Positions 8,047 through 16,251 of a stretch of DNA of 41,003 nucleotides are shown in pieces. Location: assembly GCA_050701635.1 (NCBI GenBank), contig JBOGDF010000003.1, positions 1-41,003 on the forward strand, given 5' to 3'. A program made the position numbers and the translations under genes. Source of the DNA: WHSM01 sp050701635 (GTDB taxonomy: Bacteria > Actinomycetota > Actinomycetes > Mycobacteriales > Micromonosporaceae). The notes beneath the pieces are model-generated. The model was not told the DNA's origin, searched no databases, and saw only the letters and a program-made list of their open reading frames with translations. The stretch's first letter is position 1, and every line of letters starts with the position of its first letter.

Positions 8047-8856
8047 ATGAGCGAGGAGCGGAGTGAACTGAAAGTCGAGCCGTCGGGTGCCCTCCCGACT
8101 CGCAGGGAGCGGGTACGCGCCTCGACCGTGGGTGAGATCAAGCAGACCGCACGGCGGCTCCTGGTCGCCGAGGGGCCGGCGGCGATCTCGCTACGGGCGA
8201 TCGCCCGCGAGATGGGGATGACCGCGCCGGCGCTCTACCGCTACTTCGCCAGCCACGAGGCGCTGATCGCCGCCCTCTGCGAGGAGCTGAAGCTGGAGCT
8301 GCTCGGCGAGCTGGAGCGGGCCCGGGACGCGGTGCCGCCCGACCGTCTCCTGGACCGGCTGTACGCCGTGCAGCGCGCCTTCCGCGGCTGGGCGATCGCG
8401 CACCGGGCGGAGTTCGCGCTGGTGTTCGCCAGCGTACGGCCGGCCGAGGACGGTGTGCCGGGCACGGGCGACGAGTCGAAGGCCGCCGAAGCCGCACAGG
8501 AGGCGGCTCAGGAGGCGGCGTACCGGTTCGGGGCGGTGTTTCTCGAGCTGGTGGTCGAGATCTGGCAGCGCACCCGGTTCCCGCTGCCGGAGCCCGAGGT
8601 GATGCCGGCGGCGCTGCGGGAGCAGCTGGAACGTTTCGCCACGTCGGTGCAGCCGGCGGCGCCGGTGGGGCTCGCGTACATCTACCTGACCGGCTGGATC
8701 CGGCTGTACGGCATGGTCGCGCTCGAGGTGTTCGGCCACCTCGGTTTCGCGCTCACCGATGTCGAGCCGCTGTTCGAGGCGGAGCTCAGCGCGTTCGCCG
8801 CCACCGTCGGGCTCACCGCGGGAGCGGCGCCAGCCCCCGGCGGCGACCAGCCTTAG
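8047..8856 (+). CDS. TetR/AcrR family transcriptional regulator
   Basis: The ATG at 8047 is chosen over GTG 8035 because GGAGGTG lies just upstream at a good distance. The 269-residue protein has a TetR helix-turn-helix at about residues 28-72 (ISLRAIAREMGMTAPALYRY then FASHEALIAAL). A longer ligand-binding C-terminal domain of the WHG type follows, starting about residue 90 (FRGWAIAHRAEFALVFA). An Ala/Glu-rich insert near residue 145 probably forms a surface helix. The gene is divergent from the MMPL exporter across a 144-bp region with operator-like repeats, the classic layout of a local repressor sensing the exported compound. The ligand is unknown. Its 3' end overlaps the convergent DUF5302 gene by 4 bp. 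Confidence 0.9.
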   Translation: MSEERSELKVEPSGALPTRRERVRASTVGEIKQTARRLLVAEGPAAISLRAIAREMGMTAPALYRYFASHEALIAALCEELKLELLGELERARDAVPPDRLLDRLYAVQRAFRGWAIAHRAEFALVFASVRPAEDGVPGTGDESKAAEAAQEAAQEAAYRFGAVFLELVVEIWQRTRFPLPEPEVMPAALREQLERFATSVQPAAPVGLAYIYLTGWIRLYGMVALEVFGHLGFALTDVEPLFEAELSAFAATVGLTAGAAPAPGGDQP

Positions 8857-9098
8857 CCGGACTTACGGCGGAACTGGCGGCGCTGCCGGTCGTTGTGCGC
8901 GTCGCCTACGCCCAGGTGGCTCGGCCCGCTGTGGGGGTGGTGCTCGTGACGGGCGTTCTTGCGCTCCAGGGCCTCGCGGAACCGCTGGTGCAGCTCGTCG
9001 TCCTTCGGCTTCGGCGCGCCCTTGGCCTTGGACGTGTCCTTGGCGTCGGTGGCTTTCGGGTCGTCCTCGGTGGTGGGCTCGGGCTTCGACTTCGCCAT
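8853..9098 (-). CDS. DUF5302 family small protein
   Basis: This 81-residue, strongly hydrophilic protein begins with a low-complexity Lys/Asp/Glu/Ala stretch. It carries the family core ELHQRFREALERKNARH at about residues 35-51 and ends in the typical FRRKSG. The combination of an LxxRFREALERK helix and a terminal RRKSG matches the actinobacterial DUF5302 family, whose role is unknown. GAGGGAG precedes the ATG at 9098. The gene lies downstream of the CDF transporter on the same strand but probably has its own promoter, since a hairpin separates them. No membrane segment is present, so the protein should be cytoplasmic. Confidence 0.85.
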   Translation of the reverse strand: MAKSKPEPTTEDDPKATDAKDTSKAKGAPKPKDDELHQRFREALERKNARHEHHPHSGPSHLGVGDAHNDRQRRQFRRKSG

Positions 9099-9133
9099 CG
9101 GACGCTCCCTCGTGTGCCGGGTCTGTGGCGCTA

Positions 9134-9155
9134 CCCCTGGCGGAGACGCCCGGGG
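9134..9155 (-). terminator. Hairpin downstream of the CDF transporter gene
   Basis: CCCC-T-GGCG and CGCC-C-GGGG pair with one mismatch around a GAGA tetraloop. An outer A-T pair extends the stem. It lies 59 bp past the CDF stop codon and upstream of the DUF5302 gene. There is no T-run, so it may be an I-shaped actinobacterial terminator or simply GC-rich structure. Confidence 0.35.
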
Positions 9156-9213
9156 TGGTACGCCTCCATCCCATCAAGCCTATGCCGGCGACGCCAGCGG
9201 TTTGCCCGACGGG

Positions 9214-10140
9214 TCACCAGCCGACGTCCTCGCAGCACGCCTCGGGTGCTCCGACCGGCTCCAGCTGCAGCGTGGCGTGCTCGATGCCGTACCGGTCCTG
9301 CAGGGTGGTACGCGCCTCGGTCAGCACCTGCGCGGTGGTGGCGACCGGCGCCACCGTGAGGTGCGCCGAGGCGACCTCCATACCGGAGGTGAGGGTCCAC
9401 ACGTGCAGGTCGTGCACCTCGGTGACTCCGGTGACGCCGAGCAGCTCCGCCTCGATCGCCGGTACGTCCAGGTGCTTCGGCGCCGCCTGCACCAGGATCC
9501 GCAGCGCCGCGGCGGCCAGCTTCCAGGTACGCGGCAGGATCAACACCGCCACCGCCACGGCGACGATCGGGTCGGCGTACCGCCAGCCGGTGAGCGCCAT
9601 GACCACCGCCGCGACGATCACGCCGACCGAGCCGAGCGTGTCACCGAGCACCTCGAGATACGCCCCGCGTACGTTCAGGCTCTCGGCGGCGCCCCGGCGC
9701 AGCAGCGCGAACGCGGCCAGGTTGGCGGCGAGTCCGGCGATCGCGGCGAGCAGCATCGGCCCGGTCAGCACGGCCGGCGGGTCGGCGAACCGGCGTACCG
9801 CCTCGACCAGCACGTACCCGGCGACGGCGAAGAGCAGGACGGCGTTGGCCAGCGCGGCGAGCACCTCCAGCCGGTAGAGCCCGAAGGTGCGCTGGGTGTT
9901 GCCGTGGCCGGGACGCCAGGCGCTGGCGGCTTGGATCGCGGCCAGCGCCATCCCGATCCCGAGGACGTCGGTGAACATGTGCGCGGCGTCGGAGAGCAGC
10001 GCCAGGGAACCGGTCCACCAGGCGGCGCCGGCTTCCAGCACCATGAAAACGGCCAGCAGTACGAAGGCGGCCAGCAGACTGCGGCGATGCCGCTCGCCGG
10101 CCCGTGACGGGCGTACGCCGTGGTCATGTCCCGCACCCAC
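9214..10140 (-). CDS. Cation diffusion facilitator (CDF, CzcD/ZitB-like) metal exporter
   Basis: This 308-residue protein has six predicted transmembrane helices and a C-terminal cytoplasmic metal-sensing domain (about residues 215-295). The helix-2 metal site reads SLALLSDAAHMFTD, with His54 and Asp58 spaced as in the family. The helix-5 site reads YLEVLGDTLGS, where Glu takes the place of the His seen in ZitB, so metal preference may differ. The C-terminal part has VHDLHVWTLTSGM, typical of zinc/cobalt/cadmium CDF proteins. The N-terminus HDHG and C-terminal CC pair could bind metal. It exports divalent cations, probably Zn2+, in exchange for protons. The GTG start at 10140 is supported by GGGGGGAG upstream. 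Confidence 0.92.
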   Translation of the reverse strand: MGAGHDHGVRPSRAGERHRRSLLAAFVLLAVFMVLEAGAAWWTGSLALLSDAAHMFTDVLGIGMALAAIQAASAWRPGHGNTQRTFGLYRLEVLAALANAVLLFAVAGYVLVEAVRRFADPPAVLTGPMLLAAIAGLAANLAAFALLRRGAAESLNVRGAYLEVLGDTLGSVGVIVAAVVMALTGWRYADPIVAVAVAVLILPRTWKLAAAALRILVQAAPKHLDVPAIEAELLGVTGVTEVHDLHVWTLTSGMEVASAHLTVAPVATTAQVLTEARTTLQDRYGIEHATLQLEPVGAPEACCEDVGW

Positions 10141-10226
10141 GCCTGTTGCTCCCCCCTGGTCTGTGGACCCTTGCCTTGACTATGGCCGTACCCGGCCGTG
10201 GCCGCACCCGCTCCGGCTCACATGCG

Positions 10227-10240
10227 AACATTACTATGTT
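10227..10240. promoter_or_regulatory. AT-rich inverted repeat AACAT-TACT-ATGTT upstream of the CDF gene
   Basis: Five-base arms AACAT (10227-10231) and ATGTT (10236-10240) flank TACT inside a local AT-rich island between the divergent CDF gene and small membrane protein. Such short A/T-rich inverted repeats resemble operators of ArsR/SmtB-type metal sensors, but no such sensor gene is adjacent and the match is loose. Confidence 0.3.
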
Positions 10241-10327
10241 TAGATACGAGTCTCGGCGGGACCTCTGACATTTGTCGCATACCGCGTGTCGAGGTTTGAG
10301 GCCGGGACGACCGGGCACATCCAGCCC

Positions 10328-10471
10328 ATGGGCACACTTCTATGGATCATCGCCGTGGTGCTGGTCGTCGCTGGAGTCGTCACCATCGTCCGGGGCAGCA
10401 TGCTGTACGGCATCGTCCTGATCGTGCTCGGTCTGCTGATCGGGCCCGGAGGAGTAAGTATCTTCACCTGA
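10328..10471 (+). CDS. Small two-helix membrane protein
   Basis: The ATG at 10328 gives 47 residues made of two hydrophobic helices (about residues 3-19 and 23-40) joined by IVRGSML. It ends GPGGVSIFT. A GTG at 10286 would add 14 residues of poor composition. Short proteins with this two-helix, GPGGxSIF-ending plan occur in actinobacteria as hypothetical proteins; no role is known. It lies alone between the CDF gene (divergent) and transketolase (same strand, 126 bp downstream). The clean hydrophobic pattern argues that it is real. Confidence 0.6.
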   Translation: MGTLLWIIAVVLVVAGVVTIVRGSMLYGIVLIVLGLLIGPGGVSIFT

Positions 10472-10597
10472 CCGTCGCCGGCCCTGGCGCCGGATTCCGG
10501 TTGCGGCGACCGCCGCCGGTCCGGCGCCAGGCGCTGGCCGTGGTGTCGCGGTGGGGTCCGGTGTTAACGGGTGGCGGGATCGGGCATAGATCCCGGC

Positions 10598-12781
10598 ATG
10601 ACACCGCGAAATCGCAAGCCACCCCGTGACACCCACCCCGAGCTGAAGTCCGGCACCAAGCACGGCGCACAGCGCGAGGAGTACCAGGCGCGCGCAGGCA
10701 AGGGCTGGCGCGACGAACGCGACGCCCGGATCGTGGACCACCTCCGGGCGCTCGCGATGGATGCCGTGGAGGCGGCCGGCAGCGGCCACCCCGGCACCGC
10801 GATGAGCCTCGCGCCGGCGGCGTACCTGCTGTTCCAGGAGTTCCTGCGGCACGACCCGACCGACCCGCAGTGGGCCGGCCGGGACCGCTTCGTGCTCTCC
10901 GTCGGCCACTCCAGCCTGACCCTCTACCTGCAGCTCTACCTCAGTGGGTACGGGCTTTCGCTGGCCGACCTGCGCGGCTACCGGCAGTGGGGCTCCCGTA
11001 CGCCGGGCCACCCGGAGCACGGCCACACCGCGGGCGTCGAGGTGACCACCGGCCCGCTCGGGCAGGGCATCTCCAACGCGGTCGGGATGGCGCTGGCGGC
11101 GCGCCGGGAACGCGGCCTGTTCGACCCGGACACCGGCGACGGGCAGAGCGTGTTCGACCACACGATCTGGGTGTTCGCCTCCGACGGTGACCTGCAGGAG
11201 GGGGTCAGCCACGAGGTCTCCGCGCTCGCCGGTCACCAGAAGCTGGGGAATCTGATCGTGCTGTACGACGACAACCACATCTCCATCGAAGGAAACACCG
11301 AGGTGGCGATGAGCGAGGACGTACTCGCCCGGTACGAGGCGTACGGGTGGCACACCCAGCGGGTCGAGGACAGCGAGGACGTGGCGGCGCTGCGGGCGGC
11401 GTACGCGAAGGCCCGGGACGAGACCGCGCGGCCGTCGATCATCGGGATGCGGTCGGTGATCGCGTACCCGGCGCCGCATGCGCAGAACACCGGCAAGGCG
11501 CACGGCTCCGCGCTCGGCGCCAAGGAGGTCGCGGCGACCAAAGAGATCCTCGGTCTCGACCCGCGCGCCGAGTTCGCGCTGCCGCCGGAGCTGCTGGAGC
11601 GCGCCCGGGAGGTAGTGGAACGCGGCCGCGCCGAGCACGCCGCCTGGCTCAAGCGGTTCCGCGACTGGGAGGTGGCCGAGCCGGAGCGGGCGGCGGCGTA
11701 CCACCGGATACATTCCCGGCACCTGCCGGACGGGTGGTCACAGGCGCTGCCCCGGCACGACCCGGACGAGAAGGGTACGGCGACCCGCGCCGCGAGCGGT
11801 GAGGTGCTCTCCGCGCTGGCGCCGCTGCTGCCGGAGCTGTGGGGCGGCTCGGCCGACCTGGCCGGCAGCAACAACACCACCATGAAGGGCGAGAAGTCGT
11901 TCCTGCCGTGGGAGTCCGACACCGCCAGCCGGTACGGCCGCACCCTGCATTTCGGGATCCGGGAACACGGCATGGCGGCGATCTGCAACGGCATCGCGCT
12001 GCACGGCGCGCTGCGGCCGTACTGCGGGACGTTCCTGGTGTTCAGCGACTACATGCGTCCGGCGGTACGGCTCGCCGCGCTGCAGCACCTGCCGGTGACC
12101 TTCGTCTGGACCCACGACTCGATCGGGCTCGGCGAGGACGGCCCCACCCACCAGCCGGTCGAGCACCTCGCGGCGCTGCGTGCCATCCCCGGTCTGGCGG
12201 TGGTACGCCCCGCCGACGCGAACGAGACCTCGTGGGCCTGGCGGGCGATCCTGGAACGCCACAGCGGCGGCGATCCGGACGGCCCGATCGGGCTGGCGTT
12301 GACGCGGCAGAACGTACCGACCCTGGAGCAGACCGCCGACGCGGAGGACGAGGTGGCGCGCGGCGGGTACGTGCTCGCCGACGCCGCCGACGGCCGGCCC
12401 GAGGCGATCCTGATCGCCACCGGCTCCGAGGTGCACATCGCGCTGGAGGCCCGTACCCAGCTCGAAGCGGCCGGGTACGGCACCCGGGTGGTGTCGATGC
12501 CGTGCCGGGAGTGGTTCACCGCGCAGTCGCCGGCGTACCGGGACGCCGTACTGCCGCCCGACATCGAGTGCCGGGTGGTGGTGGAGGCCGGCGTCGCGCA
12601 GGGCTGGGCTCCACTGCTCGGCGGCTTCGGCGAATGCGTCTCGCTGGAGCACTTCGGCGCCAGCGCTCCGTACCCGGTGCTCTACCAGCAGTACGGCCTA
12701 ACCCCCGACCGCGTAGTCGCAGCCGTCCAAGCCACCCGCGCCCGCCTAGGCCGCATCAAAGGCACCACCACCGGCAACTAA
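10598..12781 (+). CDS. tkt: Transketolase
   Basis: This 727-residue thiamine-diphosphate enzyme transfers two-carbon units between ketose and aldose phosphates in the pentose phosphate pathway. The thiamine motif starts at SDGDLQEG (residues 195-202) and ends at YDDNH (Asn226). The conserved AGSGHPGTA (His64), TGPLGQG near 151 and GKAHGSALG are substrate or cofactor loops. HFGIREHGM contains the catalytic Glu, and HDSIGLGEDGPTHQP and RPADANE follow in the pyrimidine domain. The N-terminus has a 40-residue hydrophilic extension before the usual start. No Shine-Dalgarno is visible before ATG 10598. The gene stands alone rather than beside transaldolase and glucose-6-phosphate dehydrogenase, so it may be a second copy; the genome would tell. 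Confidence 0.95.
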   Translation: MTPRNRKPPRDTHPELKSGTKHGAQREEYQARAGKGWRDERDARIVDHLRALAMDAVEAAGSGHPGTAMSLAPAAYLLFQEFLRHDPTDPQWAGRDRFVLSVGHSSLTLYLQLYLSGYGLSLADLRGYRQWGSRTPGHPEHGHTAGVEVTTGPLGQGISNAVGMALAARRERGLFDPDTGDGQSVFDHTIWVFASDGDLQEGVSHEVSALAGHQKLGNLIVLYDDNHISIEGNTEVAMSEDVLARYEAYGWHTQRVEDSEDVAALRAAYAKARDETARPSIIGMRSVIAYPAPHAQNTGKAHGSALGAKEVAATKEILGLDPRAEFALPPELLERAREVVERGRAEHAAWLKRFRDWEVAEPERAAAYHRIHSRHLPDGWSQALPRHDPDEKGTATRAASGEVLSALAPLLPELWGGSADLAGSNNTTMKGEKSFLPWESDTASRYGRTLHFGIREHGMAAICNGIALHGALRPYCGTFLVFSDYMRPAVRLAALQHLPVTFVWTHDSIGLGEDGPTHQPVEHLAALRAIPGLAVVRPADANETSWAWRAILERHSGGDPDGPIGLALTRQNVPTLEQTADAEDEVARGGYVLADAADGRPEAILIATGSEVHIALEARTQLEAAGYGTRVVSMPCREWFTAQSPAYRDAVLPPDIECRVVVEAGVAQGWAPLLGGFGECVSLEHFGASAPYPVLYQQYGLTPDRVVAAVQATRARLGRIKGTTTGN

Positions 12782-12805
12782 CCCGCCCGCCCACCCGCTG
12801 CCCCC

Positions 12806-12878
12806 CACTTGGGCGGCTGACGGCATGCCGACACGCCGTAGCTGACGGCGTGTCGCCATGCTCTCACCCACCCAAGTG
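12806..12878. terminator. Large composite hairpin between convergent tkt and phosphatase genes
   Basis: The inner stem GACACGCCGT/ACGGCGTGTC (12830-12839 with 12845-12854, five-base loop) extends by a C-G pair, one mismatch and GCATG/CATGC. An outer stem CACTTGGG/CCCAAGTG pairs 12806-12813 with 12871-12878. The element lies in the gap between two convergent genes and could stop transcription from both sides. It lacks T-runs. Confidence 0.65.
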
Positions 12879-12902
12879 CGACGGGCGCTGGGTGGGGCGG
12901 GC

Positions 12903-12933
12903 GCTACGTGAGGCGGGGGCTACGTGAGGCGGG
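12903..12933. repeat. 15-bp tandem direct repeat at the phosphatase 3' end
   Basis: GCTACGTGAGGCGGG occurs at 12903-12917 and again at 12919-12933. The second copy contains the stop and last codons of the minus-strand phosphatase gene and the first lies just past it. A simple local duplication is the likely origin. Confidence 0.6.
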
Positions 12934-13789
12934 CGATTAGGCAGGGGCCGCCTAGGTAGACGCCGCCGTCGATCGCTAGGGCGCGGCCGTTGGCGTACGG
13001 GTAGGGCTCGGTCACGGTGGCGGGATCTACTCCCAGGTGGGCGGGGATGGTGCTGTGGCCGTGCACCACCTGGCGGCCGCCGAGCCGCCCGAGGAGGTCG
13101 TCCACGATCTCTTCGCCGTGGCCGTCGCGGAACTCGTGGCGGGCGGTCAGCCGGCGGAAGCACATCCACCAGTCCTCGATCTCGTCGCCGGCCAGCACCT
13201 CGGAGACCGCCCCGTTGATCGCGTCCACGGAATCCCCGTACGACAGGTACGACGTGGTGTCCGAGTGCAGCAGCAGGTGATCGCCGACCAGCGCGGCCAC
13301 GGGCTGCCGGGACAGCCAGGCGGCGTGCTCGTCGGTGAACCGGTCCAGGTCGCTCTGCTGCCCGCCGTTGAGCGTCCACACCATCCGGAAACTGCGCTCC
13401 GGGTACGTGATCGGCACCGGCTCGTCGTCGAACTTGCGGGTGCCGAGCAGCAGCAGCTCGTGGTTGCCGAGCAGTGCGCCGACCCGCCCGTCTGACGCTT
13501 CCGCCTCCGAGGCGAGGCCGCGGATCCGGTCGATCACACCGATCCCGTCGGGGCCCCGGTCGGTGAAGTCGCCGAGGAACCACACGGTGGCGTCGCCGCC
13601 GCTCCAGGCGCCCTCGGCGTCGGTCAGCCCCGCCTCGTGGAGCGCGGCGTCCAGCTCGGTGAGATGTCCGTGAATGTCGCTGACGGCGTACAGCGGGGTG
13701 GTGCCGGGGTCGCGGACAGCCTGGGACGGCTCGCGCGGCGGGCTCGCCGGCGGGCCGTCTTCTGGCTGGTCAGACGCGGTACCCGGCAC
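12920..13789 (-). CDS. PPP-type metallophosphoesterase (serine/threonine phosphatase-like)
   Basis: This 289-residue protein carries the two-metal calcineurin-like motifs in order: SDIHGH (Asp38, His40), GDFTDRGP (residues 73-80), GNHE (108-111), a later LLLHSD and VVHGHS. The pattern GDxxDRG with GNHE is that of PPP phosphatases and ApaH-like enzymes. The substrate cannot be read from sequence; phosphoprotein or a dinucleotide is possible. The first 30 residues are Pro-rich and disordered-looking. The start is GTG 13789, with TAGCAT seven bases upstream, which suggests a leaderless message. The 3' side faces tkt across a strong hairpin. Confidence 0.88.
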   Translation of the reverse strand: MPGTASDQPEDGPPASPPREPSQAVRDPGTTPLYAVSDIHGHLTELDAALHEAGLTDAEGAWSGGDATVWFLGDFTDRGPDGIGVIDRIRGLASEAEASDGRVGALLGNHELLLLGTRKFDDEPVPITYPERSFRMVWTLNGGQQSDLDRFTDEHAAWLSRQPVAALVGDHLLLHSDTTSYLSYGDSVDAINGAVSEVLAGDEIEDWWMCFRRLTARHEFRDGHGEEIVDDLLGRLGGRQVVHGHSTIPAHLGVDPATVTEPYPYANGRALAIDGGVYLGGPCLIARLT

Positions 13790-13796
13790 GGGGCGG

Positions 13797-13802
13797 ATGC
13801 TA
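13797..13802 (-). promoter_or_regulatory. Putative -10 hexamer TAGCAT for a leaderless phosphatase transcript
   Basis: Read on the minus strand, TAGCAT is followed by seven bases and then the GTG start at 13789. No Shine-Dalgarno is present. The spacing is that of actinobacterial leaderless genes. No convincing -35 is visible. Confidence 0.4.
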
Positions 13803-13888
13803 TCTGTGATCGCTATCCGGTGCTGCCGGCTGCGCTAATCGCGGCCGGGAAAGATGATCAGGAACACGGGCAAGTGGTAAAAAAACGT

Positions 13889-14092
13889 TCACGATTGTGC
13901 GACGGGGACCACAGATTCGAACCATCGCCGGCCGCCGCACACCCGGCATGACTGGGGTACGTACACCGTGGCGGAATCGCCGTCCGGGTCGACAGCGGAC
14001 ATCGCTTCCATGATCTTGCCGGCCGCCTCGCACCGGTAACACGGCACGTGGACAGTCATCACGGCGACGGACGATCGCTTCGGTTTGGCCAT
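13889..14092 (-). CDS. Four-cysteine zinc-ribbon-like mini-protein
   Basis: This 67-residue protein has two CxxC knuckles: CYRC (Cys18, Cys21) and CRVCGG (Cys49, Cys52), separated by 27 residues. That is the spacing of a small zinc ribbon, and CRVCGGRRW is reminiscent of DnaJ Cys-rich repeats. It begins MAKPKRSS with a basic start. It lies 11 bp downstream of the membrane protease gene on the same strand and is likely co-transcribed with it. Just past its stop the minus strand reads a run of seven T, which may help end transcription. Function is unknown; zinc binding and a role with nucleic acid or protein partners are guesses. Confidence 0.65.
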   Translation of the reverse strand: MAKPKRSSVAVMTVHVPCYRCEAAGKIMEAMSAVDPDGDSATVYVPQSCRVCGGRRWFESVVPVAQS

Positions 14093-14103
14093 CGGAGACC
14101 ACG

Positions 14104-14814
14104 CTACAGCAGCAACCAGCGCCCGCCGAGCACGGCGGCGCCGAGCGCGACCCCACCAAACAGCACCACCCAGAACAAACCGGCCACCCGGGTGAGCCGC
14201 GCCAGCTGGTCGGCGTCGGAATCAGGCGCCTCGCGGCGACCGCGCTTGCGCTGCAGCTCCACCACCGGCCAGACCCCGCCGAGCAGCAGGAACCAGGTGA
14301 AGAAGTACGCGAATCCGGACTGCACCTGGGGATGCCCGAACCACGACACCAGGAAGATCACGCCCCCGGTGGCGAAGACGGCGATCACGCCGTACACGTT
14401 GCGGATCGCCACCAGCAGCAGCACCAGCAGCGCGATGCTCAGCCACAGCAGCAGGGTCACCCGGTCCAGGGCCAGTACGCCGGCGTACGCCGCGCCCAGC
14501 AACGGCGCCGCGGTGTAGCCGGCGAGGATCGTGAACACCATACCGGGGCCGGACGGCGGCCCCACCGAGACCGTGACCCCGGAGGTGTCCGAGTGCAGCC
14601 GGATGCCGCGCAGCCGCCGACCGGTGAGCAGCGCCACCACCGCGTGCCCGCCCTCGTGCACGATCGTGATCACGTTGCGGGCGACCCGCCACACCGGCCG
14701 GTACGCCACCGCCAGCAGTGCCACCACACCGGTCGTACCCACCATCCACAGTGGAGGGTTCGGCTGCGCCACGAACAGCAGCTCCAGCAGCTCCCCGAAG
14801 GTGCGTAGCTCCAC
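14104..14814 (-). CDS. M50-like membrane-embedded zinc metalloprotease
   Basis: From GTG 14814 the protein has 236 residues; the frame stays open to a GTG at 14853, but a possible -10 hexamer (TAGGTT, minus strand) sits immediately before that codon and makes it a poor start. The zinc motif HEGGH (residues 53-57) lies at the end of the first helices in VITIVHEGGHAVVALLTGR, as in M50/site-2-type proteases. Six or so hydrophobic segments follow, including LLLWLSIALLVLLLVAI. The second metal ligand motif is not clear (NVYGVIAVF may stand near its place). It is an integral membrane protein; substrate is unknown. Confidence 0.85.
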   Translation of the reverse strand: MELRTFGELLELLFVAQPNPPLWMVGTTGVVALLAVAYRPVWRVARNVITIVHEGGHAVVALLTGRRLRGIRLHSDTSGVTVSVGPPSGPGMVFTILAGYTAAPLLGAAYAGVLALDRVTLLLWLSIALLVLLLVAIRNVYGVIAVFATGGVIFLVSWFGHPQVQSGFAYFFTWFLLLGGVWPVVELQRKRGRREAPDSDADQLARLTRVAGLFWVVLFGGVALGAAVLGGRWLLL

Positions 14815-14900
14815 AAGCGCCCCCGTGTGAGTCGACGAGACCGGGCCTGGCACAACCTATCGGAGTGGCGCCACGCGGCGGGGGAGGCCCACGGCACGCC

Positions 14901-14930
14901 GAGAGGCCCGGCCGTCTGGCCGGACCTCTC
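14901..14930 (-). terminator. Strong hairpin downstream of the NamZ operon
   Basis: GAGAGGcCCGGCC (14901-14913) pairs with GGCCGGaCCTCTC (14918-14930) around a GTCT loop. The 13-position stem has one mismatch. It begins 15 bases past the NamZ stop codon on the minus strand and ends the two-gene operon. There is no T-run. Confidence 0.7.
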
Positions 14931-14944
14931 TGACGGACTCGGGT

Positions 14945-16246
14945 TCAGACCGGGTAGTGCAGGTACGGCTGCCGCCGCGCCTTGAACGCCGCCAACTCGC
15001 CGGACCAGGCGCTGACCACGTCGTCGACGGTGGCGCCGGCGTCGATCATCGTACGGAGCCGTGGTGAGCCGCTCAGCTTGTCGATCCAGAACGGCCGCTG
15101 CGGGTCCCAGGAGTCCTGCCGCCACTGGAACTGCGGGTAGCGTTTCGCCTCCACCAGCATCGCCACCGCTGTCCGGATCGGGTCGTACGCCGGGCGGTCG
15201 ACCACCTTCACCTCGACACCGACGCACAACTTCCCGGTGTGCTTGGAGAAGCTGGGCGTGAAGTACGCCTCCCGGAACCGCACCGCCTCCATGCCGTACG
15301 CGTTGACCCGGTCGCTCCACAGGTAGTTCAGGATCGGGTCGGGCGCGCCGACGAACTCGAACGGCTGGGTGGTGCCGCGTCCCTCGGAGATGTTCGCGAC
15401 GCCCTCGAACATGGCGGTGCCGGGGTATACCAGGGCGGTGGCCGGCGTCGGCATGTTCGGGCTCGGCTGCACCCACGGCAGGTGGGTGTCGTCGTAGAAC
15501 ACACCGCGGCGCCAACCCTGCGCCCAGATCACCTCCAGCTCGACCGCGCCGCCCTCGTGGGCCAGGAACTCGCCGTTGAAGAACTGCGCGAGCTCGCCGA
15601 CCGACATCCCGTGCTGCTGCACGATCTCTCGTACGCCGACCCCCGATGTGTACGCCGGCGTCATCATCGGCCCGTACGCGTGGCCGCCGATCGGATTCGG
15701 ACGGTCCAGTACGACGTACCGCAGCCCGAGCTGGGCAGCGGCGATCATCGACCGGTACATCGTCCAGATGTACGTGTAGAACCGCGAGCCGACGTCCTGG
15801 ATGTCGAACACCACGGTCTGTACGCCAGCCTTCGTGAACATGCTGGCGAACTTCGCCTCGTTGGCGCCGAACGCGTCGTAGATGGTCAGCCCGGTACGCG
15901 GATCGATCCCGGTGCCTTCGCTGCCACCGGCCTGTGCGGAGCCGCGGAAGCCGTGCTCCGGGCCGAACACCGCCACGATGTCCACCCGGTCGTCGGCGTG
16001 CATCAGATCCACGCCGTGTACGTAGTCGCGGTTGACGCCGGTCGGGTTGGAGATCACGCCGACCCGCTGCCCGGCCAGCGCCGCCCAGCCCGAGGCTTCC
16101 AGCGCCTCCAGCCCGCTGACGACCGGCGGCCGCGGCGTCGCGACTGCGCTTGCCACGCCGCCCGTGGCGGCTGCGTTTGCCACGCCGCTGGTGGCGGCCA
16201 CCCCAGCCGCCGCCGCGGCGCCGGTGAGCAGTGCCCGTCTGCGCAT
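14945..16246 (-). CDS. namZ: NamZ-like exo-beta-N-acetylmuramidase (DUF1343), exported
   Basis: About 433 residues belonging to DUF1343, the family of Bacillus NamZ (YbbC), which removes N-acetylmuramic acid from non-reducing ends of peptidoglycan glycans. Family motifs are VGVISNPTGV, FGPEHGFRG, VVFDIQDVGSRFYTYIW and LDRPNPIGG. The N-terminus MRRRALLTG followed by an Ala-rich hydrophobic stretch is a Tat-type signal, so the enzyme acts outside the membrane. Start: ATG 16246 has GGTGAGGA upstream; a GTG at 16255 overlaps the stop of the GH3 gene as GTGA. Either way the two are translationally coupled. Together with the upstream NagZ-like enzyme it could dismantle glycan chains sugar by sugar. 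Confidence 0.9.
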   Translation of the reverse strand: MRRRALLTGAAAAAGVAATSGVANAAATGGVASAVATPRPPVVSGLEALEASGWAALAGQRVGVISNPTGVNRDYVHGVDLMHADDRVDIVAVFGPEHGFRGSAQAGGSEGTGIDPRTGLTIYDAFGANEAKFASMFTKAGVQTVVFDIQDVGSRFYTYIWTMYRSMIAAAQLGLRYVVLDRPNPIGGHAYGPMMTPAYTSGVGVREIVQQHGMSVGELAQFFNGEFLAHEGGAVELEVIWAQGWRRGVFYDDTHLPWVQPSPNMPTPATALVYPGTAMFEGVANISEGRGTTQPFEFVGAPDPILNYLWSDRVNAYGMEAVRFREAYFTPSFSKHTGKLCVGVEVKVVDRPAYDPIRTAVAMLVEAKRYPQFQWRQDSWDPQRPFWIDKLSGSPRLRTMIDAGATVDDVVSAWSGELAAFKARRQPYLHYPV

Positions 16247-16251
16247 CGTCC

